Shown: one piece after another, positions 1 through 5,755 of the stretch
Layout: every line of letters starts with the position of its first letter
How positions within the stretch are numbered: position 1 is the first letter of the stretch
Assembly: GCA_020350905.1 (NCBI GenBank)
Contig: CP070843.1
Span: 1,124,689 to 1,132,570, forward strand
Direction: 5' to 3'
DNA length: 7,882 nucleotides
From: Deltaproteobacteria bacterium
Lineage (GTDB): Bacteria; Desulfobacterota; Syntrophobacteria; BM002
Notes under the pieces: model-generated
The model's database searches: none
What the model was told of the DNA's origin: nothing
What the model saw: only the letters and a program-made list of their open reading frames with translations
Translations under genes and position numbers: made by a program

Positions 1-234
1 ATTTCCGGGTATCAAGCATTTGAACCTGCAGCCAATTTTCTCCTGGCTCGGTGGACCCAAACGAAGGACGTGGATGATTTTCTCAGCTTCATGTTGCGTT
101 CGGGGATTCACTTCCGAGACTGCCGCAACTTTCCCGGACTGGAGGACAACTTCTTTCGTATGGCTATTCGCCAAGCGGAAGAAAACGATCGGGTCCTCTC
201 ACTCATGCGAAGTTGTTCAGCCCACTACTCATGA
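1..234 (+). CDS. cobD: L-threonine-O-3-phosphate decarboxylase, C-terminal end (partial at 5')
   Basis: The frame is open from the first base and stops at TGA 232-234, giving the last 77 residues of a PLP-dependent, fold-type I aminotransferase-like protein. The stretch GIHFRDCRNFPGL (residues 36-48 of the fragment), followed by FFRMAIRQAEENDRVLSLMR, matches the C-terminal small domain of Salmonella-type CobD. That family differs from its relative HisC in the 'RDC-NFPGL' segment. The enzyme decarboxylates L-threonine phosphate to (R)-1-amino-2-propanol O-2-phosphate, the linker of the cobalamin nucleotide loop. The next gene, cbiB, uses this product and starts inside this gene's stop codon (ATGA, 231-234), so translational coupling is likely. 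The PLP lysine lies outside the window. The symbol follows Salmonella usage; in Pseudomonas nomenclature cobC is the corresponding gene and cobD names the CbiB protein. HisC is the main alternative, made unlikely by the neighbour. Confidence 0.85.
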   Translation: MSGYQAFEPAANFLLARWTQTKDVDDFLSFMLRSGIHFRDCRNFPGLEDNFFRMAIRQAEENDRVLSLMRSCSAHYS

Positions 235-1232
235 TCCTTGCCGCCGCCATACTCTTTACTGCCTTTGTCCTGGATTTGCTTTTAGGAGATCCTCCCTTTC
301 CCTTCCACCCGGTTCGACTCATAGGCGCTACGATTTCTGTTTTCGAAAAACTATTGCTGCGGCTGAGATGGTCGGGCTCAGGTGGCGGAATCCTTTTAGT
401 GACCATGACAATCGGTCTTGCCATTGGCACTTATTTGACCCTTCGACAATTCATTGCTGGGTTACATCCCTTCCTGGCCACACTTTTAGATCTCTATCTG
501 GCCTACTCTTGTTTGGCATTAAAGGACCTGTGCCAGCAAGCCGAACCAATTGCTGAGACCTTGTCCAGGAGCAATTTGACTCAGGCCCGCACCGAACTCC
601 AGAAAATTGTAGGGCGAGACACCTCAAACTTAAATCCCGAGGCTGTGGCGAGAGGGGCGGTGGAGAGTGTGGCAGAGAATTTCGTTGATGGGGTTCTCTC
701 ACCCATGTTTTGGTACTCCCTGATAGCAGTTTTCAGCCATGTGTTTGGCTGCCCGGCGCCTGCGGCAGCAGCCATAGTGGGTATGCTTGCTTTTAAAGCA
801 ACAAGCACCCTCGACTCCATGGTGGGATATCGGCGCGAGCACTATCTCCTCTTCGGCCGGCCAGCCGCTTGCCTTGATGATCTGGCCAACTTTTTGCCGG
901 CCCGTCTTTCCCTCATCATTTTATCTATAGGAGCGGTTTTCAGTGGTGAGAAAGCATGGGCAGGATGGAAAATCTCCAGGCGTGACCGGCTGAAGCACCC
1001 ATCACCCAACGCCGGCCACCCTGAGAGCTTTGTAGCTGGGGCCCTTGGTATTAGGCTGGGAGGGCCTACCGTATACCAAAAAAGCACAGTAGAAAAACCG
1101 TGGTTGGGGGATGGGGATGAGGAGGTGGGTTCGGACCACATCCGGAGGTGCTGTCGGCTTATTCATAGATCTTCTTGGGTAGCGCTCCTTTTATTCTCTG
1201 CTAGTCTGTTGAGTATGTCATTCTTTTTTTAG
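231..1232 (+). CDS. cbiB: Adenosylcobinamide-phosphate synthase (CbiB/CobD family)
   Basis: An integral membrane protein of 333 residues, close to the usual family length of about 310-330. It attaches aminopropanol (or its phosphate) to adenosylcobyric acid in anaerobic cobalamin synthesis. Family blocks in order: LLLGDP (16-21) and HPVR (26-29) after the first hydrophobic segment, AVESVAENFVDG (143-154), KATSTLDSMVGYR (189-201), then LDDLANFLPARLS and HPSPNAGHPES (256-266). Further hydrophobic segments lie in between and at the extreme C-terminus, which ends LLSMSFFF. A TTG at 213 extends the frame by six residues. I prefer ATG 231 because it overlaps the upstream TGA as ATGA and starts directly at the hydrophobic N-terminus typical of the family. 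No intrinsic terminator is visible after the TAG at 1230-1232. Family identification is secure. Confidence 0.95.
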   Translation: MILAAAILFTAFVLDLLLGDPPFPFHPVRLIGATISVFEKLLLRLRWSGSGGGILLVTMTIGLAIGTYLTLRQFIAGLHPFLATLLDLYLAYSCLALKDLCQQAEPIAETLSRSNLTQARTELQKIVGRDTSNLNPEAVARGAVESVAENFVDGVLSPMFWYSLIAVFSHVFGCPAPAAAAIVGMLAFKATSTLDSMVGYRREHYLLFGRPAACLDDLANFLPARLSLIILSIGAVFSGEKAWAGWKISRRDRLKHPSPNAGHPESFVAGALGIRLGGPTVYQKSTVEKPWLGDGDEEVGSDHIRRCCRLIHRSSWVALLLFSASLLSMSFFF

Positions 1233-1582
1233 TAGAAGCCGACGGTGCAAGGTGTAAGGTGCAAGGCACAAGGTCATGAGGTCGCCACAATGAATGGCCA
1301 TGAGTGAAAGCGATGTCTAGTGACCTAACATTGCCCCGGACCTTATATCGCTGTTCCCTTCACTCAAAATTATTTTGAAAAAGTGTTTGAAAAGATAAGT
1401 GTATCTGTTAATGTTCCCTCGACCGAAAAAAGAAAATCTTGACGATGCCCTTGTGAGTACGAGTTGCCTAAACACTTCCATTCTGGTCGGGACAACCCGA
1501 TGCTAATAGTGCGAACAGCTTTTTCTCACCTTCCTGGGCCGACTGCCTGCCGCCAAAGCTATCAAAGCATGATCGAGTGAAC
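1233..1582. other. Intergenic spacer between cbiB and pit
   Basis: About 350 bases with no supportable gene. It opens with a four-unit heptad array (listed separately). An 8-bp direct repeat, TTTGAAAA, lies at 1374-1381 and 1386-1393 (12-bp offset). A single CTGTTAA at 1405-1411 resembles one half of a Pho box, but no good partner lies 11 bp away. TTGACG at 1439-1444 resembles a -35 hexamer without a convincing -10. A small perfect stem, TCGGG/CCCGA (1487-1491 with 1496-1500), carries an ACAA tetraloop. The pit promoter should lie here, but none of these signals is strong enough to place it. Confidence 0.5.
1245..1272 (+). repeat. Tandem heptanucleotide array, GTGCAAG family (4 units)
   Basis: Four consecutive 7-base units: GTGCAAG (1245), GTGTAAG (1252), GTGCAAG (1259), GCACAAG (1266). 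A degenerate continuation, GTCATGA, follows at 1273. The array starts 12 bases after the cbiB stop. The unit GCACAAG recurs, on the opposite strand, in the array at 5875-5909. The repeats are directly visible; their function is unknown. They resemble in style the short tandemly repeated heptamers (STRR) described in cyanobacteria. Confidence 0.85.
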
Positions 1583-2839
1583 ATGAGTGCTGACACGATC
1601 ATTCTAGCTGCAGCAACCGTTATAGGCCTCTACATGGCCGCCAATATAGGTGCCAATGACCTGGCCAATGCCATGGGAACCTCGGTTGGTTCTGGGGCTC
1701 TGACCATCCGCCGGGCCGTGATTATTTCCATTGTGGCCAACCTTCTGGGTGCGATTCTGGCCGGCGGTCATGTGACCAACACTATCAGCAAGGGCATGAT
1801 CAACCCGGATCTGCTTGCAGGTTCGCCTGACAAACTAATGCTTGGTATGTTTGCCGCCTTACTTGCAAGCGGCATCTGGGTCCATTTGGCCACGGTATTG
1901 GGAATGCCAGTTTCCACTACCCATTCGATAGTGGGAGCTGTGGTGGGTTTTGGAATGCTCAGTGTGGGGATCGGCGCCATTTCTTGGGGTAAAATTATTA
2001 CCATCGCAATTAGCTGGGTTGTCTCGCCGCTTTCTGGTGCAGTTATCGCCGGGGGCATTTATTATCTAATACGCAAGAAAGTTCTCAGGGCAGATGCCCC
2101 TGAGGCTGTAGCGCAACGGTGGGCACCTTATCTGATCGGTGTCGTTCTGTTGACAATTATTCTGTCTTTTATTTTTAAAGGTCTCAAGAATCTACATCCC
2201 GACCTCGGCTTCGGCCAAGCCTTGCTCATTGCAATTCCTTGCGCGGCAGGAGGTGGATTAGTTGGCTCCGTGTGGCTGAGAGCTCTCCTTGGCCGACGAG
2301 AACTAGAGGAGGACATACAAAACGACACCTCACCACTCCAGGCTTTCTTTGCTTATCTCCAGGTGCTGACTGCATGTTACGTAGCGTTCGCTCATGGGGC
2401 CAATGACGTGGCCAATGCTATTGGCCCGCTGGCGGCCATTTTCTCGGTGGTCAAGACCAAAAGTGTGGGTATGCAGGTGGAGGTATCAATTTGGATGCTA
2501 GCTATAGGTGGAATTGCCGTAGGTGGCGGTTTATTTGCCTTTGGTGGCAGGGTAATGGAGACTGTGGGCGGCAAGATTACCGAGCTAACTCCGGTACGGG
2601 GGTTTTGCGCCCAGTTTGGCGCAGCCACCACAATTCTGGTATGCTCAAGGCTGGGGCTGCCTGTTTCCACTACCCATGTGCTGGTGGGTGCCGTGGTTGG
2701 GGTGGGCTTCATGCGCGGCATGGGCTTCCTCGACATGAGGCTGTTGCGCAACATCGGCTCTTCTTGGGTCATTACCCTGCCGTTTACAATGGTCTTGACC
2801 ATGGTGTTATACAAACTCTTAGCTTTCTTCTTTCTTTAA
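1583..2839 (+). CDS. pit: PiT-family inorganic phosphate transporter
   Basis: A 418-residue polytopic membrane protein of the PiT family, whose members carry phosphate (often as a metal-phosphate complex or with a cation) across the inner membrane. The two signature repeats are clear: GANDLANAMG (23-32) in the N-terminal half and GANDVANA (272-279) in the C-terminal half. Each half also has a VSTTH segment (110-114 and 361-365). This reflects the internal inverted duplication of the family. A more hydrophilic loop (about 230-255, with RRELEEDIQND) separates the halves. GTG 1577 lies two codons upstream in frame. I chose ATG 1583 because GAG at 1575-1577 lies five bases before it, but neither start has a strong Shine-Dalgarno sequence. 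The DUF47 gene starts about 30 bases downstream, giving the common pit-accessory pairing. Sulfate/molybdate permeases of the same superfamily are less likely given that partner. Confidence 0.95.
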   Translation: MSADTIILAAATVIGLYMAANIGANDLANAMGTSVGSGALTIRRAVIISIVANLLGAILAGGHVTNTISKGMINPDLLAGSPDKLMLGMFAALLASGIWVHLATVLGMPVSTTHSIVGAVVGFGMLSVGIGAISWGKIITIAISWVVSPLSGAVIAGGIYYLIRKKVLRADAPEAVAQRWAPYLIGVVLLTIILSFIFKGLKNLHPDLGFGQALLIAIPCAAGGGLVGSVWLRALLGRRELEEDIQNDTSPLQAFFAYLQVLTACYVAFAHGANDVANAIGPLAAIFSVVKTKSVGMQVEVSIWMLAIGGIAVGGGLFAFGGRVMETVGGKITELTPVRGFCAQFGAATTILVCSRLGLPVSTTHVLVGAVVGVGFMRGMGFLDMRLLRNIGSSWVITLPFTMVLTMVLYKLLAFFFL

Positions 2840-2856
2840 TAACGTTTACCTCTATC

Positions 2857-2862
2857 GGGAGG
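2857..2862 (+). promoter_or_regulatory. Shine-Dalgarno that decides the DUF47 start
   Basis: GGGAGG lies one base before ATG 2864 but seven bases before ATG 2870. Normal spacing therefore favours initiation at 2870. Confidence 0.7.
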
Positions 2863-2869
2863 TATGTCC

Positions 2870-3538
2870 ATGAGATTCTCATTTTTCTCTCTTTTCTACG
2901 AGTCACCTTTCAAAAAGCTCAAAAACCACGCCGACAAGGTAAAAGAATGCGCCTGGATGTTTAAGCGGGCGGTGGAATGTTATGTCGAGTTGGATTGCGA
3001 GGAGTTCGACAAACTTACCGAGGACGTGGCCAAGCTTGAAAGCCAAGCAGACTGGCTCAAGCGCAATCTCCGCAACCACCTGCCCCGGGGCTTGCTCATG
3101 CCCGTGGACAAGTTTGTTCTTCTGGACTGCTTGCGCGAGCAGGACCACGTGGTGGATAACGTGGAGGAAGCTCTATACTGGCTCTCGTTCAAGCCCGAAG
3201 GGGGGATCGCGGAGGAGTTGGTTGGCGATTTCTTGCACCTTGTTGATGCTGTCATCCCAGCCATTGAGAAACTCCCTGACATGGCGGAACAGGCCATTGC
3301 CTACTTTAAGAGCAGCACCGAAGAGAACCGCGATAAACTAAAAAGCATCATCTCTGATATCCATCAGGCCGAAAAGGAGGCAGACCACCTGGAACATGAA
3401 CTCAAAAAACAGGCCTTTGCCGTGTTGAAAGATCCGGTGGACATCTTCCATGTTGTCCGGTTGGTGGAAATTATCGCAAACATTGCAGATGATGCCCAGA
3501 ACGCCTCGGACCGCATGCGCACCATGATTGCCCGATGA
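2870..3538 (+). CDS. DUF47 / PhoU-like Pit-accessory protein
   Basis: A 222-residue, almost entirely helical, charged protein matching the DUF47 (TIGR00153-type) branch of the PhoU superfamily. Typical features are FYESPFKKLKNHADKVKEC near the N-terminus, the acidic patch LDCEEFDKLTEDVAKLESQAD, a central LREQDHVVDNVEEALYW, and the C-terminal EIIANIADDAQNASDRMRTMIAR, which corresponds to the last helix of the PhoU-like bundle. Acidic and polar residues in these helices bind metal clusters in characterised PhoU homologues. No signal peptide or membrane segment is present, so it should be cytosolic. Genes of this family commonly sit beside pit and are thought to modulate or assist the permease. 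Here the gene is downstream of pit with a 30-base gap, so the two are probably co-transcribed. ATG 2864 is the alternative start, two codons upstream. The exact biochemical role is unknown. Confidence 0.9.
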   Translation: MRFSFFSLFYESPFKKLKNHADKVKECAWMFKRAVECYVELDCEEFDKLTEDVAKLESQADWLKRNLRNHLPRGLLMPVDKFVLLDCLREQDHVVDNVEEALYWLSFKPEGGIAEELVGDFLHLVDAVIPAIEKLPDMAEQAIAYFKSSTEENRDKLKSIISDIHQAEKEADHLEHELKKQAFAVLKDPVDIFHVVRLVEIIANIADDAQNASDRMRTMIAR

Positions 3539-3551
3539 AAGACCGGGAACT

Positions 3552-3577
3552 GCGCTCCCTCGAGGTTTGAGGAGCGC
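3552..3577 (+). terminator. GC-rich stem-loop after the pit-DUF47 operon; possible weak terminator
   Basis: GCGCTCC (3552-3558) pairs perfectly with GGAGCGC (3571-3577). With a bulged C the stem can extend to CTC/GAG inside. It sits 14 bases after the DUF47 stop. No run of T follows, so this is not a classical intrinsic terminator. It may instead be an mRNA 3'-end stabiliser or assist Rho-type termination. Confidence 0.35.
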
Positions 3578-3604
3578 TCCGCTGTACGATCAGCATGGAG
3601 CATG

Positions 3605-3666
3605 GGACTGGACTATTTCGGACCGCGAAACCGGCAACCCGCTCGAAGGGTGGGAGTCCGAAGGAC
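3605..3666 (+). other. Structured element with two GAA-loop hairpins, GEMM-like 5' half
   Basis: CCCGCTC (3638-3644) and GGGTGGG (3648-3654) form a seven-pair stem (two G-U pairs if transcribed) around GAA. The next bases form a second stem, GTCC/GGAC (3656-3659 with 3663-3666), again around GAA. GGACT at 3605-3609 or 3610-3614 could instead pair with AGTCC (3655-3659) to enclose the first hairpin in a junction. The segment GGCAACCCGCTCGAAGGGTG (3633-3652), followed by GGA, resembles the P1b arm of c-di-GMP-I (GEMM) riboswitches. The conserved GACGCAAAGCC and the whole second arm are absent, because heptad repeats follow. I read it as a hairpin cluster of unknown role or a decayed riboswitch, not a functional one. 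Confidence 0.3.
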
Positions 3667-3680
3667 AAATTCACATTATC

Positions 3681-3715
3681 ATTTCGCAATTCGCATTTCA
3701 AAATTCGAAATTACC
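3681..3715. repeat. AT-rich heptad array, AATTCGC family (5 units)
   Basis: Consecutive 7-base units: ATTTCGC (3681), AATTCGC (3688), ATTTCAA (3695), AATTCGA (3702), AATTACC (3709). Read on the - strand the clearest units are GCGAAAT and GCGAATT, one base different from the GCGGATT units at 5719-5746. The array passes without a register shift into the GC-rich array that follows. Confidence 0.75.
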
Positions 3716-3771
3716 TCCCTATGCCCCTCGCGCCATGCCCCATTGCGGCTGCCCGCCGCTTTCTGCCTGCT
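3716..3771. repeat. GC-rich heptad array, GCCCCAT family (8 in-register units)
   Basis: In the same 7-bp register as the preceding AT-rich array come TCCCTAT, GCCCCTC, GCGCCAT, GCCCCAT, TGCGGCT, GCCCGCC, GCTTTCT and GCCTGCT. The units GCGCCAT and GCCCCAT (3730-3743) are the clearest and resemble the GCTCCAT/GCCCATT units at 5756-5794. The flanking units are degenerate, so the true edge of the array is uncertain. Confidence 0.6.
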
Positions 3772-3875
3772 GACTTGCTCCCAGTGATATCTCGCCTCCA
3801 TCCACCTTGCCAGGAAATACCCATTGACTGTAGAATCTGAATTGGTAGCCCGCACCGATAATGAGGGCTAAAAGA

Positions 3876-3915
3876 GTAACAGCTTTGTAACAGAATGGTC
3901 ACCAGTCCGTAACGA
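3876..3915. promoter_or_regulatory. Four 7-bp direct repeats at 11-bp spacing, Pho-box-like operator
   Basis: GTAACAG (3876-3882), GTAACAG (3887-3893), GTCACCA (3898-3904) and GTAACGA (3909-3915) follow one another with exactly 11-bp periodicity. The first two are identical. Tandem half-sites spaced about one helical turn are the hallmark of OmpR/PhoB-family response regulators. The - strand reads CTGTTAC-AAAG-CTGTTAC, close to the enterobacterial Pho box (CTGTCAT repeats, 4-bp spacer). The + strand form GTAACA is one base from the Bacillus PhoP repeat TTAACA. The pit operon upstream makes a phosphate regulator attractive. The periodicity is seen; the regulator is inferred. Confidence 0.5.
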
Positions 3916-4031
3916 ATAAAAGACAAGTTTGAGAAGGTACGCGAACAATATAAGTATCCGTGATTAGCTAGGATATGGAGTGTGAAACAGGGTAAGACTA
4001 AGCGAAAATCTGGCTATTTGCTGCAATGGCA

Positions 4032-4040
4032 TGATATACT
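4032..4040 (+). promoter_or_regulatory. Extended -10 promoter element for the small operon
   Basis: TGATATACT fits the extended -10 pattern TGnTATAAT with one mismatch. It lies 39 bases before the ATG at 4080. Only a weak -35 (TGGCTA at 4011-4016, 18-bp spacer) is present, as is usual for extended -10 promoters. A second candidate, TATAAG at 3949-3954, has TTGAGA at 3929-3934, but the 14-base spacer is too short for a standard promoter. Confidence 0.4.
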
Positions 4041-4066
4041 TCCAACTTACAAATACCAACTATTCC

Positions 4067-4074
4067 TAAGGAGG
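4067..4074 (+). promoter_or_regulatory. Full-match Shine-Dalgarno for the small membrane-type protein
   Basis: TAAGGAGG is a complete eight-base complement of the 16S rRNA 3' end, five bases before ATG 4080. It is by far the strongest ribosome binding site in the window and predicts efficient translation of this small gene. Confidence 0.8.
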
Positions 4075-4079
4075 AAGAA

Positions 4080-4406
4080 ATGACACAGGAACGAAACCTC
4101 AGTATTCCTGGTGGTTTGACTGGGGCTCTATTGGGCCTGGCAGCCGAGTTGGCACTGGAGGAAATAACTGGCATGGAGGTTGTGGGCGGACTGCTCGCAG
4201 TAATCGGTGCCGGTTTCGGCTTGATAAGAATTGATCGTCGCATATACGATGCCACAGTCAATCTGGTAAACCGGGTGCCGGTGGAGCCCACTTCTGACTA
4301 TCGAGATGTTTTAGAACAGATAGATGAGATGTCCATTGAGCTCCCCGAGCTGCGAGAGAGCTTTGTTAAGCTCATACACGCTGGCATCGAAGCGCAAAGG
4401 GCTTGA
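4080..4406 (+). CDS. Small glycine-rich hydrophobic protein, function unknown
   Basis: I do not recognise this 108-residue protein. Residues 11-29 (GGLTGALLGLAAELALEEI) and 32-51 (MEVVGGLLAVIGAGFGLIRI) are hydrophobic, with closely spaced glycines and alanines. This suggests a glycine-zipper-like helical hairpin that could insert into or associate with the membrane. Two acidic residues (E27, E28) and a basic cluster (R50, R53, R54) flank them. The remainder (about 55-108) is a charged, probably helical, soluble tail with the segment DVLEQIDEMSIELPELRESF. There is no cleavable signal peptide. The start is well supported by the TAAGGAGG site. The next gene begins five bases after this stop, so the two form an operon. 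The gene may be controlled through the 11-bp-spaced repeats upstream. Coding status is supported by the RBS, tight spacing and plausible composition. Confidence 0.75.
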   Translation: MTQERNLSIPGGLTGALLGLAAELALEEITGMEVVGGLLAVIGAGFGLIRIDRRIYDATVNLVNRVPVEPTSDYRDVLEQIDEMSIELPELRESFVKLIHAGIEAQRA

Positions 4407-4411
4407 GGGAG

Positions 4412-4837
4412 ATGCTCGGACTTAACTCCCTGCTCAAGCTCTTTCGCAAGACGTTCGCACCGAAGTTTGAAGGCCGGGGAATTCTTCCGCGTCGCTACTA
4501 CTTGTACAGAGCGCTGGAAGCTTTGGATGAGGACGACATTGACGAGGCCGTGCGCATGATTACCCTGGCCGGGCTGGACAAAAAGAAGAGCGCTCGTTGG
4601 CGCATGGTCTGCCAACAGATTATCTTTCGCTGCAGGGTCTTGGTCTCTGTTCACGAAAAACAGATGGACCAAATAAGTACAGAGTTGGAGATCTTCGGCA
4701 AGACGGAGGATCTCCGCAACCTTTACCTGCGGTTGCAGGAGGTGGAACGCAAGGCGCGCGACATCCTCAAAAACTATGAACTGCAACTGCTTGAGCAGTT
4801 AAGTGAATCCACTGCAAGCGTAGCTCAACCTTCCTAG
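4412..4837 (+). CDS. Small helical protein with C-terminal coiled coil, function unknown
   Basis: A 141-residue protein that I do not recognise. It begins with an amphipathic basic stretch, LNSLLKLFRKTF (4-15). A helix pair follows (about 29-55, YYLYRALEALDEDDIDEAVRMITLAG) that looks like a single tetratricopeptide-type hairpin. From about 79 to 130 it is a long charged helix (ISTELEIFGKTEDLRNLYLR, then LQEVERKARDILKNYELQLL), probably a coiled coil. No membrane segment or signal peptide is present. The start is uncertain: ATG 4412 has AGGGAG directly before it, while an in-frame TTG at 4403 would overlap the upstream stop. Both imply translational coupling with the small membrane-type protein. 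A physical partnership with that protein is a reasonable guess from the operon only. Confidence 0.75.
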   Translation: MLGLNSLLKLFRKTFAPKFEGRGILPRRYYLYRALEALDEDDIDEAVRMITLAGLDKKKSARWRMVCQQIIFRCRVLVSVHEKQMDQISTELEIFGKTEDLRNLYLRLQEVERKARDILKNYELQLLEQLSESTASVAQPS

Positions 4838-4893
4838 ACTCTTAGCATCTTAGCTAGTTCGGCTTCAGGTAATGATCAACTCCATTTTTAGCC

Positions 4894-5709
4894 ATGCATG
4901 ACAATATTGCTCCCATCAAGAACATCTCTCCTGATCTACTTCAGAATCTCAAGGGAGTTTTGTTCGATATTGACGACACCTTTACCACCCACGGTAGGAT
5001 TCCTGCCTGCTCTTTATCTGCACTCTGGGATCTCAAGAATGGAGGGCTGAAGGTAATCTCCGTCACAGGGAGGCCGGCTGGCTGGTGTGATCACATTGCC
5101 CGCATGTGGCCCGTGGACGGTGTGGTGGGAGAAAATGGGGCTTTTTATTTCTGGTTCGATGAAAAGGAGCGAAAACTGAAAAAGCGCTTTTTGGACACTG
5201 ATTCGGTCCGTGCCGAAAAACGGCAGCGTCTCCTAAAAGTACGGGATGAGATTCTCGCAGCCGTTCCAGGCTGTGCACTTGCAAGCGATCAGCACTACCG
5301 GGAAGCGGATCTGGCCATAGACTACTGCGAGGACGTACCCCCGCTAGGGTCCGAAGCAGTAGAGCAAATTTGCTCTCTCTTTGAAGCCCACGGCGCCACC
5401 TGCAAAGTATCTTCCATTCATGTAAATGGCTGGTTCGGGGAATATGACAAACTGGGAATGGCAAAGCGATTCATGACAGAGCGCTTCGGCCTGGATCTGG
5501 ACGCAGAAAAAGGGAGCTTCGCTTATTGCGGGGATTCACCAAACGACGAGCCCATGTTTCAATACTTCCTGATGAGCGTGGCGGTGAAAAATGTGCTGAA
5601 ATTCGTCAATCAGATGCAGACACTCCCAGTCTACATCACTTCGTTGGAGGGTGGAGAAGGATTTGCCGAGTTTGCCAGGCATATATTAAAACACCGGCAC
5701 AAGGCATAG
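4894..5709 (+). CDS. HAD-superfamily hydrolase, subclass IIB (probable phosphatase)
   Basis: A 271-residue cytosolic HAD-IIB (Cof/sucrose-phosphatase-like) protein. All four catalytic motifs are present: motif I DIDDT with nucleophile D25 and acid/base D27, motif II SVTGR with T58, motif III K186 in the GEYDKLG segment, and motif IV GDSPND (213-218) with Mg-binding D214 and D218. The C2 cap domain lies between about 83 and 180, with DQHYREADLAIDY and SSIHVNGWFGEYDK shaping the substrate pocket. Such enzymes dephosphorylate sugar phosphates or related metabolites. The substrate cannot be read from the sequence, and nothing nearby specifies it. No proper Shine-Dalgarno precedes ATG 4894 (the nearest AGG is about 24 bases away), and the gap to the preceding gene is 56 bases, so it may be read through from the small operon. 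Mannosyl-3-phosphoglycerate or trehalose-6-phosphate phosphatases are related possibilities. Confidence 0.9.
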   Translation: MHDNIAPIKNISPDLLQNLKGVLFDIDDTFTTHGRIPACSLSALWDLKNGGLKVISVTGRPAGWCDHIARMWPVDGVVGENGAFYFWFDEKERKLKKRFLDTDSVRAEKRQRLLKVRDEILAAVPGCALASDQHYREADLAIDYCEDVPPLGSEAVEQICSLFEAHGATCKVSSIHVNGWFGEYDKLGMAKRFMTERFGLDLDAEKGSFAYCGDSPNDEPMFQYFLMSVAVKNVLKFVNQMQTLPVYITSLEGGEGFAEFARHILKHRHKA

Positions 5710-5718
5710 GGTAGAATT

Positions 5719-5746
5719 GCGGATTTCGGATTGCGGATTTTGGATT
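5719..5746 (+). repeat. AT-rich heptad array, GCGGATT family (4 units)
   Basis: Four tandem units: GCGGATT (5719), TCGGATT (5726), GCGGATT (5733), TTGGATT (5740). They start ten bases after the HAD hydrolase stop. They are related to GCGAAAT/GCGAATT, the - strand reading of the array at 3681-3715. Confidence 0.85.
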
Positions 5747-5755
5747 TATCAGCAA

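Larger units (their letters stand above)
3539..4079. other. Long intergenic spacer between the DUF47 gene and the small two-gene operon
   Basis: A 541-base stretch with no supportable gene. Open frames crossing it are translations of repeats and match nothing I recognise. In order it holds a GC-rich stem-loop (3552-3577), a GAA-loop structured element (3605-3666), a 13-unit heptad array (3681-3771), a TAGCCC/GGGCTA inverted repeat (3846-3851 with 3865-3870), an 11-bp-periodic direct-repeat array (3876-3915), a TATAAG hexamer (3949-3954), an extended -10 (4032-4040) and a strong ribosome binding site (4067-4074). Most have separate entries. It is the most feature-dense non-coding part of the window. 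Confidence 0.6.

Noticed and set aside
1..230. Cobalamin riboswitch controlling the cobalamin genes
   Set aside because: The upstream gene continues beyond the window and cbiB is translationally coupled to it. No leader region or B12-box is present in the visible sequence.
1..234. Histidinol-phosphate aminotransferase (HisC) instead of threonine-phosphate decarboxylase
   Set aside because: The RDC-NFPGL segment and the overlap with cbiB fit the cobalamin enzyme better.
1375..1472. Sigma-70 promoter for pit
   Set aside because: TTGAAA (1375, 1387) and TTGACG (1439) resemble -35 boxes, but none has a fitting -10 at 16-18 bp, so I do not list a promoter.
3605..3666. SAM-I riboswitch or hammerhead ribozyme, suggested by CCGGCAACC and GCGAAAC
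   Set aside because: The SAM-I kink-turn, pseudoknot and GGTGCTAATTCC-type strand are absent. No CUGANGA core pairs with the GAAA for a hammerhead. The GEMM resemblance is better, but also incomplete.
3528..3840. Several overlapping short open frames in the spacer after the DUF47 gene
   Set aside because: They are translations of hairpins and heptad repeats, lack suitable ribosome binding sites, and give low-complexity peptides with no family resemblance.
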